A stretch of 64,000 nucleotides of DNA from Blastochloris viridis. Its GTDB lineage: Bacteria; Pseudomonadota; Alphaproteobacteria; Rhizobiales; Xanthobacteraceae. The position numbers and the translations under genes were made by a program. The stretch lies in contig NZ_CP012946.1 of NCBI RefSeq assembly GCF_001402875.1, positions 1,900,001 through 1,964,000 on the forward strand. Direction: 5' to 3'. Numbering within the stretch: position 1 is the first letter of the stretch; each line of letters opens with the position of its first letter. Of this stretch, positions 1-6,665 are shown piece after piece. The notes beneath the pieces were generated by a model that was not told where the DNA came from, made no database searches, and worked only from the letters and a program-made list of their open reading frames with translations.

Positions 1-36
1 GATCAGATGCCATCTGGTGTGATCAGGCACCATCTG
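1..36. repeat. Imperfect tandem 16-bp repeat with palindromic core
   Basis: GATCAGATGCCATCTG at 1-16 recurs as GATCAGGCACCATCTG at 21-36, 20 bp apart (about two helical turns). The first copy contains the near-palindrome CAGATG-C-CATCTG. It lies about 120 bp upstream of the first gene and at the window edge, so it could be an operator or the end of something further left. The function is unknown. Confidence 0.35.
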
Positions 37-157
37 TACGATTGGTAAGTGCGTTTGACGTCATCACCCGCGGTTTGGGCGTGGCGTCGGAACGTAGAGT
101 TAACGGGTGAAGTCGATAATTTGTCCTGTGCGTTTCACGCACAGGTTTGGAGGCATC

Positions 158-340
158 ATGACGGACGCGCAGCGCAGAGAAGCCATCCGGCGCCTCATTG
201 ACAAGCACACGTCAAAAAATGTCGTCGACAGCAAAACCGCAAGGGATTCGCTGATCGCGGAGGGTATTTACACAACGAGCGGCCAGCTCCGCGTTGAATT
301 TGGTGGTATAGAGAAAAAGAAGAAGAAGTCGGCAGCTTGA
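158..340 (+). CDS. Small 60-aa protein, candidate antitoxin or partner of the downstream ART-like protein
   Basis: I chose the ATG at 158 because GGAGG lies 5 bp upstream (148-152); the longer frame from 107 lacks such a site. The 60-residue product is charged. It has a helical N-terminus (TDAQRREAIRRLIDKHT), a middle matching a small-protein type seen next to mobile genes in alphaproteobacteria (ARDSLIAEGIYTTSGQL, then EFGG), and a poly-lysine tail (KKKKK). Its stop overlaps the TTG start of the next gene by 4 bases (TTGA, 337-340), implying translational coupling. Base composition is clearly less GC-rich than the backbone, a sign of transfer. A role as antitoxin or immunity partner is inferred from size, order and coupling only. 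Confidence 0.7.
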   Translation: MTDAQRREAIRRLIDKHTSKNVVDSKTARDSLIAEGIYTTSGQLRVEFGGIEKKKKKSAA

Positions 341-981
341 CGCGGCTAGCAACATCATTTGTTCTTGGTTATCACGGGTGCGATAAAAGAGTCGGATTGA
401 CGGCGCTCAACGATGGTACAGAGCTACTTCCCAGCAACCGCGATTTTGATTGGCTGGGACCTGGTGCATATTTTTGGGAATCTGATCCACTTCGTGCTCT
501 GGAATGGGCAGAGTGGAAGAAGGGTCGGGGAGATTACACAGAACCATTCGTAATAGGTGCTGCTATTGACCTTAGAAACTGCCTCGACCTCGTTGCGAGA
601 GAAAACTTAGAGCTTATTAGAAAAGCTCATTCATCATTTGTAGAAATACAGGAGAAGGCCGGCCTTCCTTTGCCGGAAAACAAAAGTGCTCCTGGACAAC
701 CCAATGCGGATCGTATTTTAAGATTCCTTGATTGTGCGGTAATCAAGCATCTGCACAGCATACTTGATAATCAGTCTGCTGAAGATCTGCAAATAGAGCC
801 TTTTGATACAGTAAGAGGCATGTTTACCGAAGGAGAGCAGATTTATCCGGGGTGCGGATTCAAAAGCCGCAGTCATGTTCAAATTTCCGTTCGCAATCTT
901 GATTGCATTCTCGGTATTTTTATCCCGAGACCATACCCAAAACTTCCAGGTCCAGGCAAAAATGGACCGATGAGCATTTGA
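337..981 (+). CDS. ADP-ribosyltransferase-like protein of unknown target (possible toxin)
   Basis: This is a 214-residue protein starting at TTG 337, coupled to the gene before it. Near the N-terminus it has YHGCD (about residues 12-16), then DWLGPGAYFWE (about 38-48) and RALEWA. The Y-H-G motif followed by G-x-G-x-Y-F is the pattern of DUF3990-like and related ADP-ribosyltransferase folds, where the first motif contacts NAD. A conserved catalytic Glu could not be fixed by eye; the candidates are E48 or the later FTEGEQIYPG segment. No signal peptide or membrane segment is seen. The AT-richer composition and position in a degraded island suggest a recently acquired toxin or anti-phage module. 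The enzymatic activity is inference. Confidence 0.6.
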   Translation: MTRLATSFVLGYHGCDKRVGLTALNDGTELLPSNRDFDWLGPGAYFWESDPLRALEWAEWKKGRGDYTEPFVIGAAIDLRNCLDLVARENLELIRKAHSSFVEIQEKAGLPLPENKSAPGQPNADRILRFLDCAVIKHLHSILDNQSAEDLQIEPFDTVRGMFTEGEQIYPGCGFKSRSHVQISVRNLDCILGIFIPRPYPKLPGPGKNGPMSI

Positions 982-987
982 ATATGC

Positions 988-1158
988 CGACCTCTCCGAC
1001 ATGCCGGTGGCCGCCGCGGTGGCGGCGGTGAAGCGGGGCGTTTCCGAGCGCCCGCGTGTCTCGCCAATTTGGCGACTTACCGTAGGCGCCCCGTGCGCCG
1101 TCTCCGGGTGCAGCGCCTCGTAGATCGCCTTGCGGCGGGCGATGGCCTTAGCGGCCCT
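988..1158 (-). pseudogene. Orphan internal fragment of a ParB/Spo0J-like nuclease-domain protein
   Basis: The minus strand reads an uninterrupted stretch with RAAKAIARRKAIYEALHPET, then a Q-I-G-E-T-R segment and PRFTAATAAATGMSERS. This matches the C-terminal part of phage- and plasmid-type ParB-like proteins (RRKxIYEALHPET, FTxDTAxxTGxSER). The usual continuation after MSER is lost. From about 987 leftward the frame runs antisense through the ART-like gene, and on the other side it runs into the end of the zinc-ribbon gene. No start codon or N-terminal domain is present. It is a relic cut at both sides. Confidence 0.6.
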
Positions 1159-1345
1159 TGATCCAAGGTGTATCCTTGAACTTATCTGCCAGCATGGCCT
1201 TTAGCTTTGTTTTGACTTCACCCCATTTGCCAAATTCGGTACCGCACTGGGGGCAAACGACGAGCGAGTTGTCGTCGTCGATATTTGCGACACTCAACTC
1301 GACATTGCACTTTGTGCAGGTGGCCGTAATCTTGCCGTCCGACAT
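1148..1345 (-). CDS. Small zinc-ribbon protein
   Basis: This 65-residue protein has two Cys pairs, CTKC (about 10-13) and CPQC (about 31-34), spaced as in a four-cysteine zinc ribbon. A lysine-rich helical tail follows and ends DTPWIKGR. A good ribosome site (AGGAAGG) precedes the ATG. Similar short zinc-ribbon proteins are common in prophages. Its last bases overlap the ParB-like fragment. A nucleic-acid or protein-binding role is likely but not shown. Confidence 0.65.
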   Translation of the reverse strand: MSDGKITATCTKCNVELSVANIDDDNSLVVCPQCGTEFGKWGEVKTKLKAMLADKFKDTPWIKGR

Positions 1346-1420
1346 TTCATCCTTCCTTTCTCAGCCTCTAGCCCGACCCTTCGCCGATCTTTCGCTTTGG
1401 GTGTCATCGCGTTTGTGAGA

Positions 1421-1873
1421 TTACCGCTTCAGCTCGGCGTCGGCTTCCAGTGCCAATTCTCTATCCGGGGCTTCGGCGGTTTCTTTTGCCGCACTTTGCA
1501 TGGCTCGGAACATGGCGGGCTCGAACCCAACGGCGCGGATCGCGCCCTCAACGTCGCCTTGCTCCAAAGCTTCCGCGATGGCCCCTATCTGGGCGCTGTT
1601 TCGGATCGCATAGAGGGCGGCAAGAAACGTGACGGCCGCGGGCGACGTCTCATGGCTTTTGCCATCGGTGGCCATTTGGCCGACTGACGCGGTCAATTCA
1701 CGCTCGACCAGCCTGCGGACGGCCTCCGGGCGAGTCGGCGCGTCAGGCTGACCATGACGCCACGCATCGAGCGCAGCCATGATCTCGGGCTGCAATCTAA
1801 GATGCACCGACTCGCCTTTGCCTGTCGGCGGCGGTCCGCGCCGCTTCTTTGGTTCCACGGTTTGCTTTTTCAT
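1421..1873 (-). CDS. Ribbon-helix-helix DNA-binding protein with a phage-head-like C-terminal segment
   Basis: The ATG at 1873 gives 150 residues; a longer frame from 1945 has no support. Residues about 21-60 (ESVHLRLQPEIMAALDAW, then TRPEAVRRLVERELT) are a ribbon-helix-helix of CopG type: one strand and two helices, binding DNA as a dimer. Residues about 75-150 carry an IGAIAEALEQGDVEGAIRAV segment followed by EPAMFRAMQSA. That resembles the start of SPP1 gp7-type phage head morphogenesis proteins rather than a repressor tail. The start lies beside a perfect palindrome (1881-1890) and faces the divergent gene at 1957, so autoregulation is plausible. The fusion origin is inference. Confidence 0.65.
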   Translation of the reverse strand: MKKQTVEPKKRRGPPPTGKGESVHLRLQPEIMAALDAWRHGQPDAPTRPEAVRRLVERELTASVGQMATDGKSHETSPAAVTFLAALYAIRNSAQIGAIAEALEQGDVEGAIRAVGFEPAMFRAMQSAAKETAEAPDRELALEADAELKR

Positions 1874-1880
1874 GATCGCT

Positions 1881-1890
1881 GTGGTACCAC
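1881..1890. promoter_or_regulatory. Palindromic candidate operator GTGGTACCAC
   Basis: A perfect 10-bp palindrome lies 7 bp upstream of the ATG of the ribbon-helix-helix gene, inside the 83-bp gap to the divergent gene at 1957. Its position fits an operator for that protein controlling both directions. Binding is not shown. Confidence 0.4.
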
Positions 1891-1956
1891 AAAAACGGCC
1901 CGGCGGGAAGGTGGAAGCTCCCGCACCGGGCCTAACCTGAACCACAGAGGTGACCT

Positions 1957-2238
1957 ATGACCCAGGCTGCCCGCGCTGATAGCGCGAACGAACCCGCTTG
2001 CCAAAATTCCGAGCCCGATGCGCCCAAGCCGGCGTCGCTGATCGACGCGATGGACGAGCTGAACACGGCGCAGCACCTCACAGAACTGCTCTATCTGGCC
2101 GGCGAGGCTTTGCGGGGCGTCGATCCCGCCATCAGCAACGCCATCATCGCCGGCGTCAACGCCCTCAAGGGCAAGCTCGACGAGGTCGAGGCGCTCCTCG
2201 AAGAACTGCAGGAGCGCAAGCGGGAGGGCCGGGCATGA
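1957..2238 (+). CDS. Phage-type hypothetical protein (93 aa)
   Basis: The ATG at 1957 has GAGGTGA just upstream. The 93-residue protein is acidic and helical, with a likely coiled-coil end (GKLDEVEALLEELQERKREGRA) and a middle of the kind TAQHLTELLYLAGEAL. There is no recognisable domain, signal or membrane segment. It is the first of a run of overlapping small genes (1957-2593) oriented toward the recombinase. The next gene starts inside its stop (ATGA, 2235-2238). Function unknown. Confidence 0.6.
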   Translation: MTQAARADSANEPACQNSEPDAPKPASLIDAMDELNTAQHLTELLYLAGEALRGVDPAISNAIIAGVNALKGKLDEVEALLEELQERKREGRA

Positions 2239-2465
2239 GAGCGCCTGACGCCATTACGCTGCCTGCCGAGTCGATCCCTGCCGGCGACCTCATGGATCGC
2301 GGCTTGGACAAACTGCGCACCTGCTGGCTCGCGCTGCAGTCGGACAATCGCGGCTGGCTCGACGAAGAGGCGCTGGATGCAGTGGCCGCCACCATCGAGT
2401 CCGTCCTTCGCGACCTTAAGCCGGTCAGGGACCGCCTCCAGGGCGTCGATGGAGGCGTATCATGA
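2235..2465 (+). CDS. Phage-type hypothetical protein (76 aa)
   Basis: The ATG at 2235 overlaps the previous stop by 4 bases, so this start is preferred over the longer frame from 1998, whose extra N-terminus only shadows the upstream gene. The product is 76 residues and mostly helical (LMDRGLDKLRTCWLAL, ALDAVAATIESVLRDL), without a recognised domain. Its stop overlaps the next start (ATGA, 2462-2465). Such small helical genes occur in the accessory part of alphaproteobacterial prophages. Confidence 0.55.
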   Translation: MRAPDAITLPAESIPAGDLMDRGLDKLRTCWLALQSDNRGWLDEEALDAVAATIESVLRDLKPVRDRLQGVDGGVS

Positions 2466-2593
2466 TTGAGCCCCTGCTGCCCGTGGCGCTGTTCTGCTGC
2501 GCCGTCTCTGTCCTGGCCGGCTTCGCGCTCGGCCGGGCCACGCTGCCCGAGCCGCGGGGCGTCTACGCCTACCAGTGGCCCCGGCCGCACTGA
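2462..2593 (+). CDS. Very small membrane protein (43 aa)
   Basis: Coupled by ATGA to the gene before it, this frame encodes 43 residues. A hydrophobic stretch, LLPVALFCCAVSVLAGFALG (about 4-23), is long enough for one membrane helix, followed by a short proline-rich tail ending QWPRPH. There is no cleavage site or lipobox. Size, topology and order suggest a small phage membrane protein, but it is unrecognised. Confidence 0.45.
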   Translation: MIEPLLPVALFCCAVSVLAGFALGRATLPEPRGVYAYQWPRPH

Positions 2594-2634
2594 TTCCAGG
2601 CCCCGGCTTCGGCCGGGCGACCGTCAAGTTTGTT

Positions 2635-2678
2635 GGGCAGTTGCCCGGATAGTCGTTGCATATTTCCAGGCAATTGCC
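2635..2678. promoter_or_regulatory. Twin operator-like palindromes
   Basis: GGGCAGTTGCCC (2635-2646) is followed by the perfect palindrome GGCAATTGCC (2669-2678). The centres are 33 bp apart, close to three helical turns on the same face of the helix. They sit just before the gene starting at 2690 and are the only notable structure in 2594-2689. Two spaced copies upstream of a gene fit cooperative repressor binding, as in phage control regions. Confidence 0.4.
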
Positions 2679-2689
2679 CATAAAGCGTC

Positions 2690-3442
2690 ATGTGCTCTGA
2701 AACGGACAGGACCGCTGACGTTGCCATGATCGCCGGACAGGCGTTCGGGATCCCCGATTCGCACGCTGCGGAGGTCATCCGTCGTCTTCGCGAGAACGAC
2801 CAATATGTGCGCCAGACGAGGTCGATCCGTAATCGGCCAAAGGCGACCGCGCGCCACCTCGCCAACCTCGTAGCCGCCCTGATGACAGGCGCCTCCAGCC
2901 GTACAGCGCCGGATGCGCTAAAGCGCGTTGAGCGGTGCCGGATCAGCGGAAACGCTCTTCAGAAGCTCTTTTTTGATGACCCCGTAAATATCGGCGATGA
3001 TTTCACGCGCTATTTCAATGATAGCGAGTGGTCTAAGCATAGACCGCTCGACCCCATCAATAAGCGCGCTCCGTTCCACAAGATCGTGATTGCTGCGCGC
3101 GATACAAAAAAAGCGCGAGAATTTAATCTCGTTGACGTAATCGAAATCGTCATCGATGTCCTGGCAGAATATCCGGAAGTATATGGTGAGGTAGCATGCT
3201 CGACTATCGCTTACGATCCGGATCGAAACTTCGCTGAGTTCGTTTTGTTGGCGTGCACGTATGAACAGATGCTTAGCTGGGAATACACGCCGATATATAG
3301 GAAAGATGGCTCCAAGATTGCGTTTTGGTTGAATTTCAACGAGCAAGACAATGACTTTACGGGATTGGTGGAGCGTTCGATGAAGATCAATTTTGAGCTG
3401 TTGCAGCGCTTCGCGAAGGCGTTGCGACGCGGAGACGCCTGA
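2690..3442 (+). CDS. Phage-associated hypothetical protein with helical N-terminal domain (250 aa)
   Basis: The start is uncertain: ATG 2690 lacks a clear ribosome site and ATG 2726 is an alternative. The first ~80 residues (AGQAFGIPDSHAAEVIRRLREN, then KATARHLANLVAALMTG) resemble a winged-helix-like N-terminal domain seen in hypothetical proteins of alphaproteobacterial prophages. The remaining ~170 residues have no motif I recognise. The middle is less GC-rich than the chromosome. The stop overlaps the next start (TGATG at 3440-3444). It may be a regulator under the twin palindromes upstream, but this is not established. Confidence 0.5.
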   Translation: MCSETDRTADVAMIAGQAFGIPDSHAAEVIRRLRENDQYVRQTRSIRNRPKATARHLANLVAALMTGASSRTAPDALKRVERCRISGNALQKLFFDDPVNIGDDFTRYFNDSEWSKHRPLDPINKRAPFHKIVIAARDTKKAREFNLVDVIEIVIDVLAEYPEVYGEVACSTIAYDPDRNFAEFVLLACTYEQMLSWEYTPIYRKDGSKIAFWLNFNEQDNDFTGLVERSMKINFELLQRFAKALRRGDA

Positions 3443-3636
3443 TGGCCCGCAGCCCCATCCCCTTCGCCAAGCAAGCCCTGACCCGCGCCATCAAGGCCAC
3501 GGTCGACGCTGGTGTCGCCTCTTTCCGGGTGACAGTCCGAAAGGGCGGAGACATCGAAATCGACATCGGGAAGACGCCATCGGCGGCAGAGATCGTGACC
3601 GACGACACCTCGGATAACGTCAGGGCGCTGATTTGA
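3442..3636 (+). CDS. Small protein directly upstream of the recombinase (64 aa)
   Basis: The ATG overlaps the preceding stop by one base, and the stop overlaps the recombinase TTG start (TTGA, 3633-3636). The 64-residue product has an amphipathic N-terminus (PFAKQALTRAIKATVDAG) and a strand-rich middle (FRVTVRKGGDIEIDIG). Short proteins of this type often sit directly before phage-type integrases in Rhizobiales. A role in recombination is possible only by position. Confidence 0.55.
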   Translation: MARSPIPFAKQALTRAIKATVDAGVASFRVTVRKGGDIEIDIGKTPSAAEIVTDDTSDNVRALI

Positions 3637-4037
3637 AACCGCCGCGGACAGCGCTGCCATTGCCGCGCTACACCTTGCGCAAGCCGCTTAGGGGCGGTGG
3701 CTGGGGGCACTTCTTCAACGTGCCGACTTGGGCTCGTCGAGCCGGTTGCCCGGTCAAGAACGAATCCCTCGGCCCCGACTACGAGGCCGCGGTCCGCCGG
3801 GCCGAGACGGTCCTTCTGCCAGCGTTCGACTCCTGGCGGACCGGTGGCGCGAGCGATGCCGTTGCGGTCGACGTTGCCGCTCACGGGACGCTCGATTGGG
3901 TGTTCGCCGAGTTCCGCGCCGATCGCCGCTACACGAAGCTCGACATGCGGACGAAGCGAAACCACGAGAGCGGAATGCGCCTCGTCGGCGGATACGTGAT
4001 GAAAGACGGGCGCCGGCTCGGCCAAGTGCGGCTGTCG

Positions 4038-4047
4038 GCCATCACCA
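4038..4047. repeat. Left target-site duplication of the ISAs1-type element
   Basis: GCCATCACCA directly precedes the left terminal repeat. The same 10 bases follow the right end at 5297-5306. Confidence 0.9.
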
Positions 4048-5296
4048 CAGGGCAATCGGGTGAAAAATCACGCTGCCAGGAGACTTGCGAGGAAGTCGTC
4101 GTCCCAGGCGGCGACTTTTCGCTTGAGGCGGAGAGAATCCTTGCCCGGGGCCTTGCGGATGAGATTGAGGGCCATGTGCTTGAGGGTGGTGAAATTGGCG
4201 GGGGCGTGATCGGTGCGGACGCGGCAGTCGTCATCGCGGAACACCATGTCCATGATCCAATGCAGGCTGTTCTCCACCGCCCAATGGCTGCGGATGACGG
4301 GTCCGAGCTGGTCGGCCGGGGACGCCAGCGAGGCGATGTAGAAGCGGGTCTCCTGCTCGCACTTGGCGCCGATCTCGCGCATGCTTTCGACCATGACGAC
4401 ACTGGTCAGGCCGGGCCAATCGTGACGGTCTCGGAGCCAAGCCACGTCGTGCATCACCGTGGTGGTGCGGGTCTCGATGCGGCCGTGATCGCCATCGACG
4501 CTGTGATGGCGGCTGATCGCTGTGTCCTTGAAACCATTGGCTTTCTGCTCGGCGGCGAACAGCTCGACGTCCTCTCGCAAGCTGCCCTGGTTGCCTTTCA
4601 GGGCCAGCACATAGTCGGCCTTCTGGGCGAGGATTTGCGCGGCGATGGCGCGCTGGCAGCCCATGGCGTCGATGGTGACGATGGCGCCCTCGATCGACAG
4701 CAGGGAGAGCAGTTGGGGGATGGCGACGATCTCGTTCGACTTGTCGGCCACCTTGACCTGGCCGAGCACCAGGCGCTGGCGCGCCGCGAAGGCGGACACC
4801 ATGTGGACCGCCGCCTTGGCGTCCCTCTTAGCCGAGCGGCGCAGCGTCTTGCCGTCGATGGCGATCACGTCTGCGGGCGCCCCGGTCACCGCCGCCACCC
4901 AGGCGACGAAGCAACGCTGGAACTGCGCAGCATCGAGGGTGGCGAGGATGTCGCCGAGGTGGTCGTGCGAGGGGGTGCCATGGAGAAACGTGCGGAACCG
5001 GCGCAGCAGGTCGAGCTTCGTCTCGCCGAACCTTGCGATGTCGACGAAGGTCTCGGCGCCGGCCAGCACCGCCAGCAGGCACAGCAGCAGCACCTCCTCC
5101 AGCGAGTACATCACCTTGCCGCGCTGGCGCGGGTCGGGCATGTCCTTGAAATAGTCCAGGAAAACAAGAGCTTCCCCAAGCGCGGCAAAGTCCGGTTCCG
5201 CTGGCTCCATCGCCCATCCTCCGCATCCGAATCGGAGGAACCGACAGATTCAGCACTTCAGGCCTTTGTCACCCCTTTCTTCACCCGATCGCCCTG
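4048..5296 (-). mobile_element. ISAs1-family insertion sequence, complete (1249 bp)
   Basis: The ends are imperfect inverted repeats: CAGGGCAATCGGGTGAA from 4048 inward, and CAGGGCGATCGGGTGAA read inward from 5296. They are flanked by a perfect 10-bp direct repeat, GCCATCACCA, at 4038-4047 and 5297-5306. One transposase gene fills the element. Length, single frame and 10-bp duplication fit the ISAs1 family. Undecayed ends and duplication point to recent insertion. Confidence 0.92.
4068..5210 (-). CDS. ISAs1-family transposase (DDE type)
   Basis: This 380-residue protein has the N-terminal DYFKDMPDPRQRGKVMYSLE signature of ISAs1/H-repeat-associated transposases. DDE-type positions are visible: Asp in VIAIDGKTLRRS (about 138), Asp in AIVTIDAMGCQ (about 200), and the C-terminal HWAVENSLHWIMDMVF segment carrying the Glu. 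The length is normal for the family. It fills most of the element 4048-5296 and lies opposite to the interrupted recombinase. No internal stop or frameshift is seen, so it is probably active. Confidence 0.93.
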   Translation of the reverse strand: MEPAEPDFAALGEALVFLDYFKDMPDPRQRGKVMYSLEEVLLLCLLAVLAGAETFVDIARFGETKLDLLRRFRTFLHGTPSHDHLGDILATLDAAQFQRCFVAWVAAVTGAPADVIAIDGKTLRRSAKRDAKAAVHMVSAFAARQRLVLGQVKVADKSNEIVAIPQLLSLLSIEGAIVTIDAMGCQRAIAAQILAQKADYVLALKGNQGSLREDVELFAAEQKANGFKDTAISRHHSVDGDHGRIETRTTTVMHDVAWLRDRHDWPGLTSVVMVESMREIGAKCEQETRFYIASLASPADQLGPVIRSHWAVENSLHWIMDMVFRDDDCRVRTDHAPANFTTLKHMALNLIRKAPGKDSLRLKRKVAAWDDDFLASLLAA

Positions 5297-5306
5297 GCCA
5301 TCACCA
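5297..5306. repeat. Right target-site duplication of the ISAs1-type element
   Basis: This is the second copy of GCCATCACCA, after the right terminal repeat. It matches 4038-4047 without mismatch. Confidence 0.9.
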
Positions 5307-6127
5307 GCGCCGTCGTCGACACGCTTTATGAGAAGCTGTTAATCGTCACCGAGACTCGGCCGGATGGCGCCGTCGTCGAGCGCGAGCGGCGCACCACGGT
5401 CAATCACGCAATGAAAACCTGCCGGCGGGCGTGGAACGTCGCCGGCCGGCGGAATCCGGGCACCGTCCCGCAAGCGAATCCCTTCGCCCAGATGGGGCTC
5501 AAGTCTTCGACCCGCGAGACGCCTACCGCGGCCTTCGATGACCTCCAGGCATTCCGCGGCAAGGCGGTCGAGTTGGGGCACCCGTCGCTCGCGACGGCCG
5601 CGCTGATCGCCTGGGAGTGGCTGCAGCGTGAGAAGCACGTCTTCGGCGCGTTCGACGTGGCGCACTATCGCCCAAAGGAACGACCCAACACCGTCCGCGT
5701 GCTGCATCCCAAGAACGGCGAGGAAGCATGGATTCCGCTGTTCGACGATGCCGGCGTGCCGCTCTATCCCGAGCTGATGGCCGAGCTTGACGCCCTCAAG
5801 CGCGAGCGGATCGGGGGGCTGATGATCCGCCGGGATTGGGGCGACCGCAGGCCGTGGCCGACCGGGGAATCCATCGACCTTACGCATATGTCCCGGATCG
5901 TGAAGCGGATCATCCGGGCCGCTAGGCTGCGTGACAGCCTGACCTTCACCTCGTTCCGGCACGGCGGTTTCACGGAGTCAGCCGACGCCGACATGACCGA
6001 CTCCGAAATCAGGGCAGTAAGCCGCCAGAAGTCCGCGCGGGTTCTCCCGCGCTACGCCAAACGAACAATGAAGCAGGTGGCGGCTGGGGCGAAAAAGAGG
6101 AGGGCGACGAGAACGAAAACGGACGAT

Positions 6128-6164
6128 TTGTCAGAATGAGCAGCAGATCACTTGTCAGAATGAG
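6128..6164. repeat. Two 13-bp direct repeats between recombinase end and tRNA-Gly
   Basis: TTGTCAGAATGAG occurs at 6128-6140 and 6152-6164, 24 bp apart. The first copy overlaps the recombinase stop codon. The location beside the tRNA 3' end suggests arm-type recombinase sites, but this is inference. Confidence 0.45.
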
Positions 6165-6196
6165 GCGCCCCACATGAGGCAACCCATTGAAAACAT

Positions 6197-6270
6197 TGGA
6201 GCGGGTGAAGGGAATCGAACCCTCGTCATCAGCTTGGAAGGCTGTTGCTCTACCATTGAGCTACACCCGC
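6197..6270 (-). tRNA. tRNA-Gly, anticodon TCC
   Basis: The minus strand folds as a full cloverleaf. The acceptor GCGGGTG pairs with CACCCGC. The D arm reads GCTC-AATGGTA-GAGC, the anticodon loop CTTCCAA gives anticodon TCC, and the T arm contains GGTTCGATTCC. CCA is encoded at 6197-6199. It is the likely attachment site of the element to its left. Confidence 0.97.
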
Positions 6271-6665
6271 GCCGGGAGCGGCCATGCGGCCGTCTCACGA
6301 TGCATCGCCAGACGTAGATTTCAAATTTCCGCGGAAGCGTCAAGGATTGCGGTGCGCTCGGCGCTGTTCTCCAGCACCGGCTGGCGATATTTCCGCTGTC
6401 GCCGGCGGTCTTCGCGCTGGCGACTGGCGGCGATAACCGGTTCCGCCGCATCGGGCGGTGGCGGGCCGATCAGGGCGACGTTTCGTCGTCCGGTCGCCGA
6501 AAAATCCCGTTCCGATCAAGGCTCTCTCGGCGAGGCTCGGTGATCAGGGTGCACGGCCGAACCGTCCGGTAGCTGTCAGGACGGAAACAGGCGCGCCATG
6601 CGGGCAAAGCCGGCGAAATCGGCTATGATCGCCGTCGCGACGCGCACGCGAACCCCGGCATCGGC
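6271..6665. other. 395 bp without a supported gene
   Basis: This is the stretch upstream of tRNA-Gly, which would hold its promoter, and upstream of the methyltransferase. The plus-strand reading frame here is antisense to the tRNA and shows the typical spurious translation of such tRNAs. I see no coding signal or strong repeat. Confidence 0.6.

Larger units (their letters stand above)
3633..6139 (+). pseudogene. Site-specific tyrosine recombinase (integrase), split by an insertion sequence
   Basis: The 5' part is 3633-4047 (TTG start overlapping the previous stop) and the 3' part is 5307-6139. Removing 4048-5296 plus one copy of the 10-bp duplication rejoins the frame exactly (AITSAVVDT across the join), giving 415 residues. 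The N-terminal part has the basic DNA-binding look of phage integrases. The catalytic end shows an RHGG segment in place of HxxR (SFRHGG) and a likely nucleophile Tyr in LPRYAKRT. It ends 57 bp from the 3' end of tRNA-Gly, the usual place for an integrase beside its attachment site. Apart from the insertion it looks intact, so inactivation may be recent. The 3' part contains internal starts, but a truncated product would lack the arm-binding domain. Confidence 0.85.

Noticed and set aside
3633..5342. A 569-codon frame joining recombinase and downstream sequence
   Set aside because: After about codon 138 it only reads antisense through the transposase. The true gene is the split recombinase.
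6187..6543. 118-codon plus-strand frame across the tRNA gene
   Set aside because: It is antisense to tRNA-Gly, and its N-terminal translation is the usual spurious product of this tRNA.
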